From: CAYSPT01 sp964432985
Lineage (GTDB): Bacteria > Muiribacteriota > CAYSPT01
Length of the DNA: 64,000 nucleotides
Assembly (NCBI GenBank): GCA_964432985.1
Contig: CAYSPT010000014.1
Location: 1-64,000, forward strand
Direction: 5' to 3'
Shown here: one piece after another, positions 34,370 through 42,572 of the stretch
Layout: each line of letters starts with the position of its first letter
Numbering within the stretch: position 1 is the stretch's first letter
The notes under the pieces: model-generated
What the model was told of the DNA's origin: nothing
Database searches by the model: none
What the model saw: only the letters and a program-made list of their open reading frames with translations
Position numbers and translations under genes: made by a program

Positions 34370-35437
34370 CTAAGTACTTAGCCCGATACGCCGCTCTTCC
34401 AGCCTGGCAATAAGGCTTATAATAAGATCTTCATTCTCTTCATTGAGAATAACCCTCAAACGGGCAACGAGGTCAATATTACCCGTGCGCCCGAGGGCAA
34501 ACGATGCTCTTTCACGTATAATATCCTTCTCAAGCCGATCGACCAACAGACGCAGCAGCAATTCTTCAGCCGGTTTGCCGCCCAAAGATCCAAGCGCTTC
34601 AATTGCTGCAATTCGCAGGTATTCATCAGTATCCGGTGAGGCAGCTATTTTAACCATGAAAGAGGAAGAGCTTTCTTCGCCAAGTTGTCCCAGTGCCCTT
34701 ACAGCGTGCAAACGAACGAAGTCCCCTTCCATTTCATCTTCGGCCAACTGGAGTAATTTAACAGAAATCTCTTTATGTTCTCCCCGACCCATTTTACCCA
34801 ATGATTTAATGGTTTCCGCTTTTACAAAAGGATGAACGGTTTCTTCAGAAAGGATGTTCAGCAACTTATCTTCTGATGGACCAGGACCGAGATTTCCCAG
34901 AGCGGCAATTGCTTTCTCGCGCACCGTATCATGCTCATCTTCAATCAGATGCTCCAGGTCGCTTCGGAATAATTCATTACTAACTCTGGTAAGCACATAG
35001 GCTGCACTGGCCCGCATCCACATATCCCTGCTCACCAGCATTTCTTTAAGTGTTTTTTTTGCTTTATCAGCTGATTTGTTCCACATTGCCAGAACCGCAT
35101 TTGCCCTCACCCGGTTATCAGTATCCTTCAGGTACGGCTCCAACAAGGCAGCAGTCTCTTCTCTTCCCATGGTTCCCAGGACTTCAACCGCATTGGCCCG
35201 TTCACGCGGGTAATGACTGCCAAGACTGTCAAGCACCAGGTCCATCAACTGATACGCTTGCCGGATCCCGATTAATTTCACAGCTTCGGAGCGCTGTTCG
35301 GGAGGCAACTCGTCCCAGATCATTTCCAGACACGGAGCAGTTTTCTCCAATGAAGCTACCAGCAGCTTCTCTAGAGCTTCCCGGTCGTATACTCCCGTCT
35401 CACTAGAACAATACAACCTGCTGTCCTTCTCTTCCAT
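34370..35437 (-). CDS. HEAT-repeat protein
   Basis: A 355-residue soluble HEAT-repeat protein with signatures such as RANAVEVLGTMGREE, REKAIAALGNLGPGP and RIAAIEALGSLGGKP from about residue 75 to the end. The first 70 residues are helical but not typical HEAT. The ATG at 35437 has GGAG seven bases upstream and lies inside the 3' end of dnaE (35-base overlap), so its translation is tied to dnaE. The next gene down is a transmembrane TPR protein 20 bases away. It is probably a scaffold. A link to DNA polymerase III is suggested only by position. Confidence 0.88.
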   Translation of the reverse strand: MEEKDSRLYCSSETGVYDREALEKLLVASLEKTAPCLEMIWDELPPEQRSEAVKLIGIRQAYQLMDLVLDSLGSHYPRERANAVEVLGTMGREETAALLEPYLKDTDNRVRANAVLAMWNKSADKAKKTLKEMLVSRDMWMRASAAYVLTRVSNELFRSDLEHLIEDEHDTVREKAIAALGNLGPGPSEDKLLNILSEETVHPFVKAETIKSLGKMGRGEHKEISVKLLQLAEDEMEGDFVRLHAVRALGQLGEESSSSFMVKIAASPDTDEYLRIAAIEALGSLGGKPAEELLLRLLVDRLEKDIIRERASFALGRTGNIDLVARLRVILNEENEDLIISLIARLEERRIGLST

Positions 35438-38400
35438 CGCTCAACTCCATTGCATCAAGACTGATTCGAACATTCTCTTTCCCAAGCATCTGGCGAAGTT
35501 TCCCCAGAATAGATTCCTCCAGCTTGACCCGGCGGGGCACTGAGATTTTCACTGAATATCCATCTTTCTTAAGGTGAAAATATACCTTGCTTTCCCCTGA
35601 GTGCTCCTGGAAAATGGTTTTAATATTCTTCAGCTTTTCTTCGGGCATGCTGTCCGCTTCACCTTCAAGATCAAGCCGCCAGGGGAACCAATCAAGTATA
35701 TCGTCCAGGAAGCGAACCGTCTCTCCTTGTATCTTGATTTCATCATCATCTTTGTTAATCCGGCCATGCACGACAACCAGTTCACCGGAAATAATATAAC
35801 CCCGGCACTTTTTATACGCTTCGGCGAAGAAAGTAACCTCAGCTTTTCCCGAATAATCTTCCAGATTCAAAATGCCCATTTCTTCGCCAAAACGGGTTGT
35901 TTTTGTCTTGATAGAGGTGACCCGGCCGGCCACGACTATTTGTGTCCCCCTTGACTTTTCTTTTAAGCTGGCGATTGAAACCGCTCCGATTTCCTCGAGA
36001 ACCGACCGGACCTCATCGAGTGGATGTCCGCTGAGATAGAGACCCAGGGTTTCCATCTCAAAAGTCAGCAGCTGGCTGCGTGGAAACTCGGGAATATCGG
36101 GCACTTTCACCTCTCGGACAGAAAAATCTTCAGTGGCTAGCATGTCCATAAAGGTTATTTGTCCAACTTCCCGGTCTTTTTGCACACTGTGGGCGGATTT
36201 CATAACATCCTCAAGCATCTCTAGCATCTGGGAACGGGACAACCCGAGCGAATCAAGCGCACCGCACCTTATCAGGCTCTCGGTAGCCCGTTTATTAACG
36301 ACTCCCATGGGAACATGCTCACAGAATCCCTCGAGAGACGTGAACTGTCCGTGCTCCCGTCGGGCTGTAATAATTGCTTCCGCTGCCGAACGCCCAACAT
36401 TCTTAACAGCCCCCAGACCAAACCGGATCCGCGATTCGATCGGAGTAAAATCAATAAAACTCTCATTTACGTCAGGGGGGAGCACCTCGATGTCCATGCG
36501 CCGGGCTTCTTCAATATACATAGCAATCTTATCCAGATTGTCCATCTCGCTGGTCAGCAAAGCTGCGATGAACTCTACCGGATAATGAGCTTTGAGATAA
36601 GCCGTGCGGTAACTGATCATGGCATAGGCGGTACTGTGAGATTTGTTGAACCCGTATTCGGCAAAGGATGCCATCAATTCGAAAATTTGTTCGGCACGTT
36701 TCTTGGTAAGCCCGCGCTTTGATGCGCCGGCAACAAATTTACTTCCCTGTTCCTCCATGACCACGGCAATTTTCTTACCCATGGCTTTTCTGAGCTTATC
36801 CGCTTCAGCCATGGTAAAACCGGCCAGTTCCGCCGCAATTTGCATTACCTGTTCCTGATAAAGAATAACACCGTAGGTTTCTTCGAGAACATGTTCCAGT
36901 CTCTTGTGAATGTGCTTAATTTTTACCTTCCCATGTTTTCGCTTGATATAGTCATCGACCATGCCCGAGCGGAGAGGACCAGGACGGTACAGGGCCAGGA
37001 TAGCGATCAGATCTTCAAACTGAGAGGGCTTCAACCGCGTGGTCAAATCGCGCATGCCCGATGATTCCAGCTGGAATACTCCGGCGGTATGCCCTTCGCA
37101 GAGCAGTCGATACGACTGCTCGTCATCGAGAGGAAGCGTATTAATATCGAGGTCGATTTCCCTTGTTTTACGGATGAGCTTGACTGCATCGTCAATGATG
37201 GTGAGGTTCTTGAGCCCCAAAAAATCGATTTTAAGAAGCCCTACTGTTTCAACCATTTTCATGTCGAACTGGGTAACATTGTCTCCGCTGTCGGAACTCC
37301 GGTAAAGGGGGACATAATTCATCAGGTCCCCGTCCGCTATGACCACACCGGCGGCGTGGGTCGATACATTGCGGATTACACCTTCAAGCGCCTTGGCTAT
37401 TTCGATCAACTGCCGCATTTCCGGACTGGAGGCTTCCAGTTTTCTGAGGTCCTCCACCTTTTTCAGAGCGTCCTGCAAAGTTATACCGATTTCCAGCGGT
37501 ATAAGCTTGGCAATACGGTCAATATCAGCATACGGGAATCCCAGTACACGCCCAACATCACGAATAGCGGCTTTCGCCCCGAGGGTCCCGAAGGTGATGA
37601 TCTGCGACACGGAGTTTTTTCCGTATTTATTTCTCACGTAATCGATGACTTCATCCCGGCGGCGTTTGCAGAAATCGATATCGATATCCGGCATTTGAGC
37701 CCGCTCGGGATTGAGAAAGCGCTCGAAAAACAGTCTATATTTGAGCGGATCGATATCGGTGACACCCAGAAGATAGGAAACAACGGAACCCGCTGCCGAT
37801 CCACGGCCCGGTCCGACAGGTATCCCCTGATCTTTTGCCCACTGGATAAAATCGGACACGATCAGGAAGTAGCTGTCAAAACCCATTTTCCGAATTACAC
37901 CGAGCTCGAAGTCCAGCCGCTTTTGGACCTCCGGTATCTTCTCTGCCGGATACCGTTTGGCAAGGCCTTCCTGGCAGTATTGCTCCAATAACCCGGACAG
38001 CGTCACTCCCTCGGGGACCGGGAAAACCGGCAGGAGCGGTTTTCCGAAATCAAACCGCACGTTACACCGCTCGGCGATGGTCACTGTATTGCTGATCGAT
38101 TCAGGTGCGATATCCGAGAACAGAGACTTCATCTCTTCCGGACTTTTAAAATAGAATTCATCTGCTGGCATTCGGAACCGGTCTTCTTCAGCCACGGTAC
38201 TCTGGGTCTGGATACAGAGTAGAGCGTCGTGTACACGGCTGTCTTCTTTTTTAATATAGTGAACATCATTGGTTGCTACCAGGGGAAAATTATTGACCTT
38301 ACTCATGGTAACCAGCGACTTGAGCACATGCCTTTGTTCAGAAAGACCGTGATATTGCAGTTCGAGATAGAAATTGTCCTGTCCGAACACATCACGATAC

Positions 38401-38888
38401 CAATTGGCGGCATCCAATGCAGCTTCTTTATTGTCGTTGCGCAAGTGGTACGAAACTTCTCCCTGAAGACACCCGGAGAGCGCCATGAGGCCGGCAGAAT
38501 AGTGCTGCAAAATCTCCCTGTCAACGCGTGGTTTGTAATAGAAGCCCTCCAGATAACTCTTGGACACAAGCTTGATCAGGTTAGCATAACCCTCTTCGTT
38601 TCGCGCCAGGAGAACCAGGTGATAGAGAGGATTTTTCATTCCCCCGGTACGCTCATGGCGGCTGCCGGAAGTAACATAAACCTCACAGCCCAATATCGGC
38701 TTGACTCCGGCGGCCACTGCTTCCTGATAGAACTCCACCGCACCAAACATATTTCCGTGGTCGGTAAGGGCTATCGCGGGCATTTTCAATTTTTGAGCCG
38801 CAGTAACCAGGTCCTTGATTTTTATAGACCCATCAAGCACCGAATAATGCGAATGTATGTGCAGGTGTACAAACCGCGAATGTATCAA
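35403..38888 (-). CDS. dnaE: DNA polymerase III subunit alpha
   Basis: The main replicative polymerase (1161 aa, type DnaE). The N-terminal PHP domain begins HLHIHSHYSVLDGSIKIKDL. The palm holds GPGRGSAAGSVVSYLLG and the catalytic aspartates in PDIDIDF, followed by FAEYGFNKSHSTAYA. Near the C-terminus an OB-fold region reads VAGRVTSIKTKTTRFGEEMG. The start appears to be TTG 38888, about nine bases after AGGA; no ATG lies close to the conserved N-terminus. It is 16 bases after a TPR lipoprotein gene, and its end overlaps a HEAT gene. Confidence 0.97.
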   Translation of the reverse strand: MIHSRFVHLHIHSHYSVLDGSIKIKDLVTAAQKLKMPAIALTDHGNMFGAVEFYQEAVAAGVKPILGCEVYVTSGSRHERTGGMKNPLYHLVLLARNEEGYANLIKLVSKSYLEGFYYKPRVDREILQHYSAGLMALSGCLQGEVSYHLRNDNKEAALDAANWYRDVFGQDNFYLELQYHGLSEQRHVLKSLVTMSKVNNFPLVATNDVHYIKKEDSRVHDALLCIQTQSTVAEEDRFRMPADEFYFKSPEEMKSLFSDIAPESISNTVTIAERCNVRFDFGKPLLPVFPVPEGVTLSGLLEQYCQEGLAKRYPAEKIPEVQKRLDFELGVIRKMGFDSYFLIVSDFIQWAKDQGIPVGPGRGSAAGSVVSYLLGVTDIDPLKYRLFFERFLNPERAQMPDIDIDFCKRRRDEVIDYVRNKYGKNSVSQIITFGTLGAKAAIRDVGRVLGFPYADIDRIAKLIPLEIGITLQDALKKVEDLRKLEASSPEMRQLIEIAKALEGVIRNVSTHAAGVVIADGDLMNYVPLYRSSDSGDNVTQFDMKMVETVGLLKIDFLGLKNLTIIDDAVKLIRKTREIDLDINTLPLDDEQSYRLLCEGHTAGVFQLESSGMRDLTTRLKPSQFEDLIAILALYRPGPLRSGMVDDYIKRKHGKVKIKHIHKRLEHVLEETYGVILYQEQVMQIAAELAGFTMAEADKLRKAMGKKIAVVMEEQGSKFVAGASKRGLTKKRAEQIFELMASFAEYGFNKSHSTAYAMISYRTAYLKAHYPVEFIAALLTSEMDNLDKIAMYIEEARRMDIEVLPPDVNESFIDFTPIESRIRFGLGAVKNVGRSAAEAIITARREHGQFTSLEGFCEHVPMGVVNKRATESLIRCGALDSLGLSRSQMLEMLEDVMKSAHSVQKDREVGQITFMDMLATEDFSVREVKVPDIPEFPRSQLLTFEMETLGLYLSGHPLDEVRSVLEEIGAVSIASLKEKSRGTQIVVAGRVTSIKTKTTRFGEEMGILNLEDYSGKAEVTFFAEAYKKCRGYIISGELVVVHGRINKDDDEIKIQGETVRFLDDILDWFPWRLDLEGEADSMPEEKLKNIKTIFQEHSGESKVYFHLKKDGYSVKISVPRRVKLEESILGKLRQMLGKENVRISLDAMELSDGREGQQVVLF

Positions 38889-38904
38889 CCTACTCTATCC
38901 TTTC

Positions 38905-39762
38905 TCACTCGTTAGAGAGCGATTCGATCTCCTGTCTGAAAATCTCAAACTCCCGTTGCTGCTCCTCCCATTGCTCACGCAGAGAGTTTATATCAGGTCG
39001 GTTATATTCTTCCGGAGATAAGCCTTTAATCGCATTCAAATATCGTTCGTGGGAACCCTGGGCTTCAAAACGCAATTTTTCAAGTTTTTCCTGCCGGGAC
39101 ATTTCTTCGACGAGAGATTTGTACCTGTTATAGCTTTCTTTAAACTTCCTGAACGCAAGCTCCCCCAAAAAGGGATCGAACATATGTATCTGACCACCCA
39201 GAATATGCAGGTACTGTTTGTAAAAATCCTTGTAATCTCTGAAGGCATTCTCTATGTCTTCACGTTTTCCGGTGCGCTCAAGCCGTTGTTCAACACGACC
39301 AATGCAAATCAAAACATCCTCTTTTAGATGTGGATTATCCTGTAATAGCGAATGATAGTATTCCAATGCTTCCATCGGATCGTTCAACGCTTCGTAGCAC
39401 TCACCGATTTTCAGGTGGGCAATTGCACGTCTGTCCTCGAGGTGCCCTGGGAAACATTTCAGGGCGTTTTTAAAAGATTTAAGAGCTTCACTTGGCAGGT
39501 TACATTCAAGATACAATTCGCCGAGCCGGTATGCAGCGAGTTCTCCCCATGGCCCTCCCGAATCAAGCTGGATGGCTTTCTCTATATGATGCACCGCCTT
39601 CGGCAGATTTCCATTTTCGTGAAGCTTTTCCGCCCTGGAAATTTCGAGAGCCGTTGCCAGATAGTGCAGCGGTCTGCAGCCACTCAGGGTCGTGGCCAAA
39701 ACAAGTGCCGCTGAACACAGCAGGATCCTCGACATCCGTGATCGGGTCAGAAACAGTATCAT
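38905..39762 (-). CDS. TPR lipoprotein
   Basis: A 285-residue lipoprotein. The signal segment ILLCSAALVLATTLSGC has a lipobox LSGC with the lipidated cysteine at residue 29. TPR motifs follow at about 40-160 (GNLPKAVHHIEKAIQLD, PSEALKSFKNALKCFPG, DPMEALEYYHSLLQDNP), then a charged coiled-coil C-terminus (REQWEEQQREFEIFRQEI). The architecture recalls BamD, but I see no specific BamD motif. ATG 39762 overlaps the previous stop by one base (TAATG); the longer ORF to 39825 is rejected for that reason. Translation is coupled to the upstream envelope gene. Confidence 0.85.
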   Translation of the reverse strand: MILFLTRSRMSRILLCSAALVLATTLSGCRPLHYLATALEISRAEKLHENGNLPKAVHHIEKAIQLDSGGPWGELAAYRLGELYLECNLPSEALKSFKNALKCFPGHLEDRRAIAHLKIGECYEALNDPMEALEYYHSLLQDNPHLKEDVLICIGRVEQRLERTGKREDIENAFRDYKDFYKQYLHILGGQIHMFDPFLGELAFRKFKESYNRYKSLVEEMSRQEKLEKLRFEAQGSHERYLNAIKGLSPEEYNRPDINSLREQWEEQQREFEIFRQEIESLSNE

Positions 39763-40670
39763 TAATGGACGTTGCAAGTGATTTCTCCCTCCCCTGTCAT
39801 GGAATATACACCGTCTGACGGACACACTGGAAGAAAATCAAGATACTTGTCTTCTACCAATTTCTCAAGGCTGAAAATATCGGTGGTCATAGGATCAATG
39901 TGGTCAATGTTAAACAGGACAAGAGCTTCTGTAACAAGTCGCCTGTACTCTTCACAGGTATCATGCTCCCTGTATAAATCCTCCTCCGAAATACGCAGAG
40001 GTTCCTCAGTCTCCCAGGGACCCTCAACAGGTTCTTCTTCCACTAACGCCGTTTGCACCTCAGGAAACTCGTCTTCTGGGGAAAGCAAAGTGTGGTCCTC
40101 GGTAACTGGACCTGACGTCTCTTCACCGGCTTGAGTATCTCCGCCATAGAGATAATCCCTCATGACTGCCCATACCTCGCTGGTGAGTTCCTCGTCGTCA
40201 CTGCCGGTTCTCCCGTCCAAGACACCACGTTCGCCCTCGCCGGCACTTTCAGGCGTTTGGTCCTGATCCGGTAACGACGCCTCCAATTCCGGGAAAGGAT
40301 TTTCCAGATCAGTCCCGGGGGGAGGTTCTTCGACTGGAAGATCGACTCCTATTTCCTCAAGCACCTGCCTGGCCTGTGCATTCTTGGGTTCGATAGCCAG
40401 TACGACTTTCAGGCATTTCACAGCTTTCTCCCGTTCTCCCAGTTTCTGGTGGCATAAAGCGCACCATAGCGGGCCTAATGGAGCTTCAGGAGTGAGCAGA
40501 GCAACATTGGTAAATTCCAGGAGTGCCTCGTGCCAGCTTCCCCGCAGATAGAATTCATACCCAAAATTGAAATGCTCTTTGACATTTTCTCCATATTCAA
40601 AGGCCAGACCAGGCCCTGAAATCATAAACAGGGCAAGAGAAACCAGTGATATGGAGATGACCAGTTTCAT
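39762..40670 (-). CDS. Secreted TPR protein with acidic linker and pilin-type Cys-loop C-terminus
   Basis: A 302-residue protein with a signal peptide (LVISISLVSLALFMISG, cut near LAF). A short TPR region follows at 35-110 (REKAVKCLKVVLAIEPKNAQ), then a long low-complexity acidic linker (115-225). The last 70 residues end CPSDGVYSMTGEGEITC, a two-cysteine loop like the C-terminus of type IV pilins and pseudopilins (CPxGGxY...TC). Here it is detached from any pilin helix. It is probably periplasmic and may dock onto a pilus or secretion machine. It lies between a CNBD gene and a TPR lipoprotein gene with which it is coupled. The family is not recognised. Confidence 0.7.
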   Translation of the reverse strand: MKLVISISLVSLALFMISGPGLAFEYGENVKEHFNFGYEFYLRGSWHEALLEFTNVALLTPEAPLGPLWCALCHQKLGEREKAVKCLKVVLAIEPKNAQARQVLEEIGVDLPVEEPPPGTDLENPFPELEASLPDQDQTPESAGEGERGVLDGRTGSDDEELTSEVWAVMRDYLYGGDTQAGEETSGPVTEDHTLLSPEDEFPEVQTALVEEEPVEGPWETEEPLRISEEDLYREHDTCEEYRRLVTEALVLFNIDHIDPMTTDIFSLEKLVEDKYLDFLPVCPSDGVYSMTGEGEITCNVH

Positions 40671-40675
40671 ATAGT

Positions 40676-41152
40676 TTAAAACTCCCGTAGTTTTTCAAGT
40701 GTAAGTTTAGTGAAAAGGTAATGATCGTCAGTAATTCGCAAACGATGACTGAGGATTTTGAGAAATTGTTTATACAACTTGTATACAATAGTGACGTGGG
40801 TCTCCGCCAGATCATCAAGGGCTTTCTTGGTAATCACCACCAGTTCTGCGGCTGCTCCCGCCCGGGCGCCCGTCGAGCGAGGTGCTCCATCGATGATTGC
40901 CATCTCCCCAAATATAGTTCCCTGGGGAAGGATGGACAATATCTGCTCGCTCTGGCTTATGTCGCCTTTTTTGAAGATTTCTATTTCACCGCTCTTGATG
41001 AGGAACATCTCCTCACCTTTGCTGCCTTCTTCAAACAGCACCTCATTGTTATTAAAAGTCCTGTTCTCCGTTTTCTCATCAAGTTCCCTGATTTCCTGTG
41101 CGGTCAATTCGCTGAACATGGGAAGCGACCGCAGAAAGTACATATTGTTCAT
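40676..41152 (-). CDS. Cyclic-nucleotide-binding domain protein
   Basis: A 158-residue stand-alone CNBD: LRSLPMFSELTAQEIREL, FEEGSKGEEMFLIKSGEIEI and a cassette FGEMAIIDGAPRSTGARA with the conserved Glu and Arg. No DNA-binding or catalytic domain is attached. ATG lies after GGGAGG with an 11-base spacer. It stands between glmM and the secreted Cys-loop protein. It is one of three CNBD proteins in the window, with 7174-8151 and 62427-63944. It may bind cyclic nucleotide and a protein partner. Confidence 0.9.
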   Translation of the reverse strand: MNNMYFLRSLPMFSELTAQEIRELDEKTENRTFNNNEVLFEEGSKGEEMFLIKSGEIEIFKKGDISQSEQILSILPQGTIFGEMAIIDGAPRSTGARAGAAAELVVITKKALDDLAETHVTIVYKLYKQFLKILSHRLRITDDHYLFTKLTLEKLREF

Positions 41153-41204
41153 TGTTTTCCATACCTCCCGGCACAGTGTCTATCCGTTTTTGAATACTGC
41201 TTGA

Positions 41205-42557
41205 TTACGAATATCGCTCGATTATTCCGACTGCTTTTTCCACCATCTGACGGACTCTCTTTTCGGATTTACCCTCGACCATCACCCGGACCACAGGCTC
41301 GGTCCCGGAGGGTCTTACAAGAATACGTCCGTGTGCTCCCAGTTGATTCTCGAGAGTCTGGATTGCCTCTTTAACTTCGGGTCTGGCAACCAGTTCACCG
41401 GGATTATCCGTGAACACATTTTGCATTATTTGAGGAAAGGTTTCTACCACTGACATGAGATCCTTTATCGACGTTTTCCGCTCGACCAGGACTTTGGAAA
41501 GCCACAACCCGGTAACAATTCCATCGCCCGTGGGCAAAACGTCACTGAAAATTACATGGCCAGACTGTTCTCCTCCGAGATTACTGCCTGATTTCCGCAT
41601 TTCAGAAGCAACGTGACGATCACCGACGCTGGTTCTCAGGAGTCGTATTCCCGCTCTTTTCAAAACGCATTCGACTCCCATGTTGGTCATTACAGTCGCC
41701 ACGACCGTATCATTGTTAAGAGTACCCCGTTCTTTCATGTATAGACCGCACATTGTCATTATTGCATCACCATCAACGGTATTACCACCACGATCCACCG
41801 CAATACAACGATCTCCGTCCCCATCAAAAGCAAGACCTATATGCGCTGAAGTTCTCCTAACTGCCCGGGCCAGGAGAGACAATGAGGTGGAACCACAATT
41901 CTTGTTTATATTTGTACCGTTTGGCGATACGTTAAGCGCTGTTACCTGTGCGCCGCACTGTTTGAAAACTCTCGGTGCGATACGATATGTTGCCCCATGC
42001 GCGCAGTCAAGAACCACTCTGAGATCCGACAGCACACGGGATTCTGTTCCAAAGACCGAATGTATGACATGGGACGTATAAGCTTTTTTATAAAAACCGT
42101 CACGAACAATTCTTCCCACCGAAGAATCAATTTCTCTGGCAAGCCCGGAGTCTTTACCGGCGAGATAGGCTTCTTCAAGTTGCTGCTCCGCCTCGGGGGA
42201 TAATTTCCTGCCGTTACCATCAAAAAACTTGATGCCATTATCACTGTACGTGTTGTGTGAAGCGGAAAGTACTACTCCAAAAGCGGCTTCACTCATGGCA
42301 GTAGCAAATGACAACACCGGTGTAGGAGCAACTCCCAGTTTAAGCACGGTCGCACCAGATGAGCAAAGTCCAGCCAACAGGGCTCCCTCAAACATGGGAC
42401 CGGAAATCCTGGTGTCCCTCCCCACCACTACCACTGGATGACGGTTGTCGGACAGTAACGAAACCGAAAGACGCCCAAAAGAAAAAGCCAATTCGGGAAC
42501 AAGCGGGCTCCGGTTAGCTTTCCCCCTCACGCCATCAGTGCCAAAAAGAGTGCCCAG
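41205..42557 (-). CDS. glmM: Phosphoglucosamine mutase, probable CTG start
   Basis: GlmM converts glucosamine-6-phosphate to glucosamine-1-phosphate for peptidoglycan and LPS. Seen: catalytic serine in VVLSASHNTYSDNG, metal loop LAFDGDGDRC, sugar loop GGEQSGH and phosphate site RPSGTEPVVRVM. The conserved N-terminus (GTLFGTDGVRGKANR) runs upstream of the first usual start codon (GTG 42530). The codon before it is CTG 42557, with GAGGTG about seven bases upstream and an in-frame TGA two codons earlier. A CTG start gives 450 aa, the normal length; a GTG start would cut off the FGTDG motif. It lies 15 bases after a transmembrane TPR gene. Confidence 0.95.
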   Translation of the reverse strand: MGTLFGTDGVRGKANRSPLVPELAFSFGRLSVSLLSDNRHPVVVVGRDTRISGPMFEGALLAGLCSSGATVLKLGVAPTPVLSFATAMSEAAFGVVLSASHNTYSDNGIKFFDGNGRKLSPEAEQQLEEAYLAGKDSGLAREIDSSVGRIVRDGFYKKAYTSHVIHSVFGTESRVLSDLRVVLDCAHGATYRIAPRVFKQCGAQVTALNVSPNGTNINKNCGSTSLSLLARAVRRTSAHIGLAFDGDGDRCIAVDRGGNTVDGDAIMTMCGLYMKERGTLNNDTVVATVMTNMGVECVLKRAGIRLLRTSVGDRHVASEMRKSGSNLGGEQSGHVIFSDVLPTGDGIVTGLWLSKVLVERKTSIKDLMSVVETFPQIMQNVFTDNPGELVARPEVKEAIQTLENQLGAHGRILVRPSGTEPVVRVMVEGKSEKRVRQMVEKAVGIIERYS

Positions 42558-42572
42558 AACCTTTCACCTCGT

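Noticed and set aside
37089..37991. Plus-strand 300-residue ORF inside dnaE
   Set aside because: It is antisense to the conserved polymerase palm; no ribosome-binding site or recognisable domain.
38905..39762. Calling the TPR lipoprotein BamD
   Set aside because: Lipobox and TPR agree, but so do many lipoproteins, and no Bam genes are nearby.
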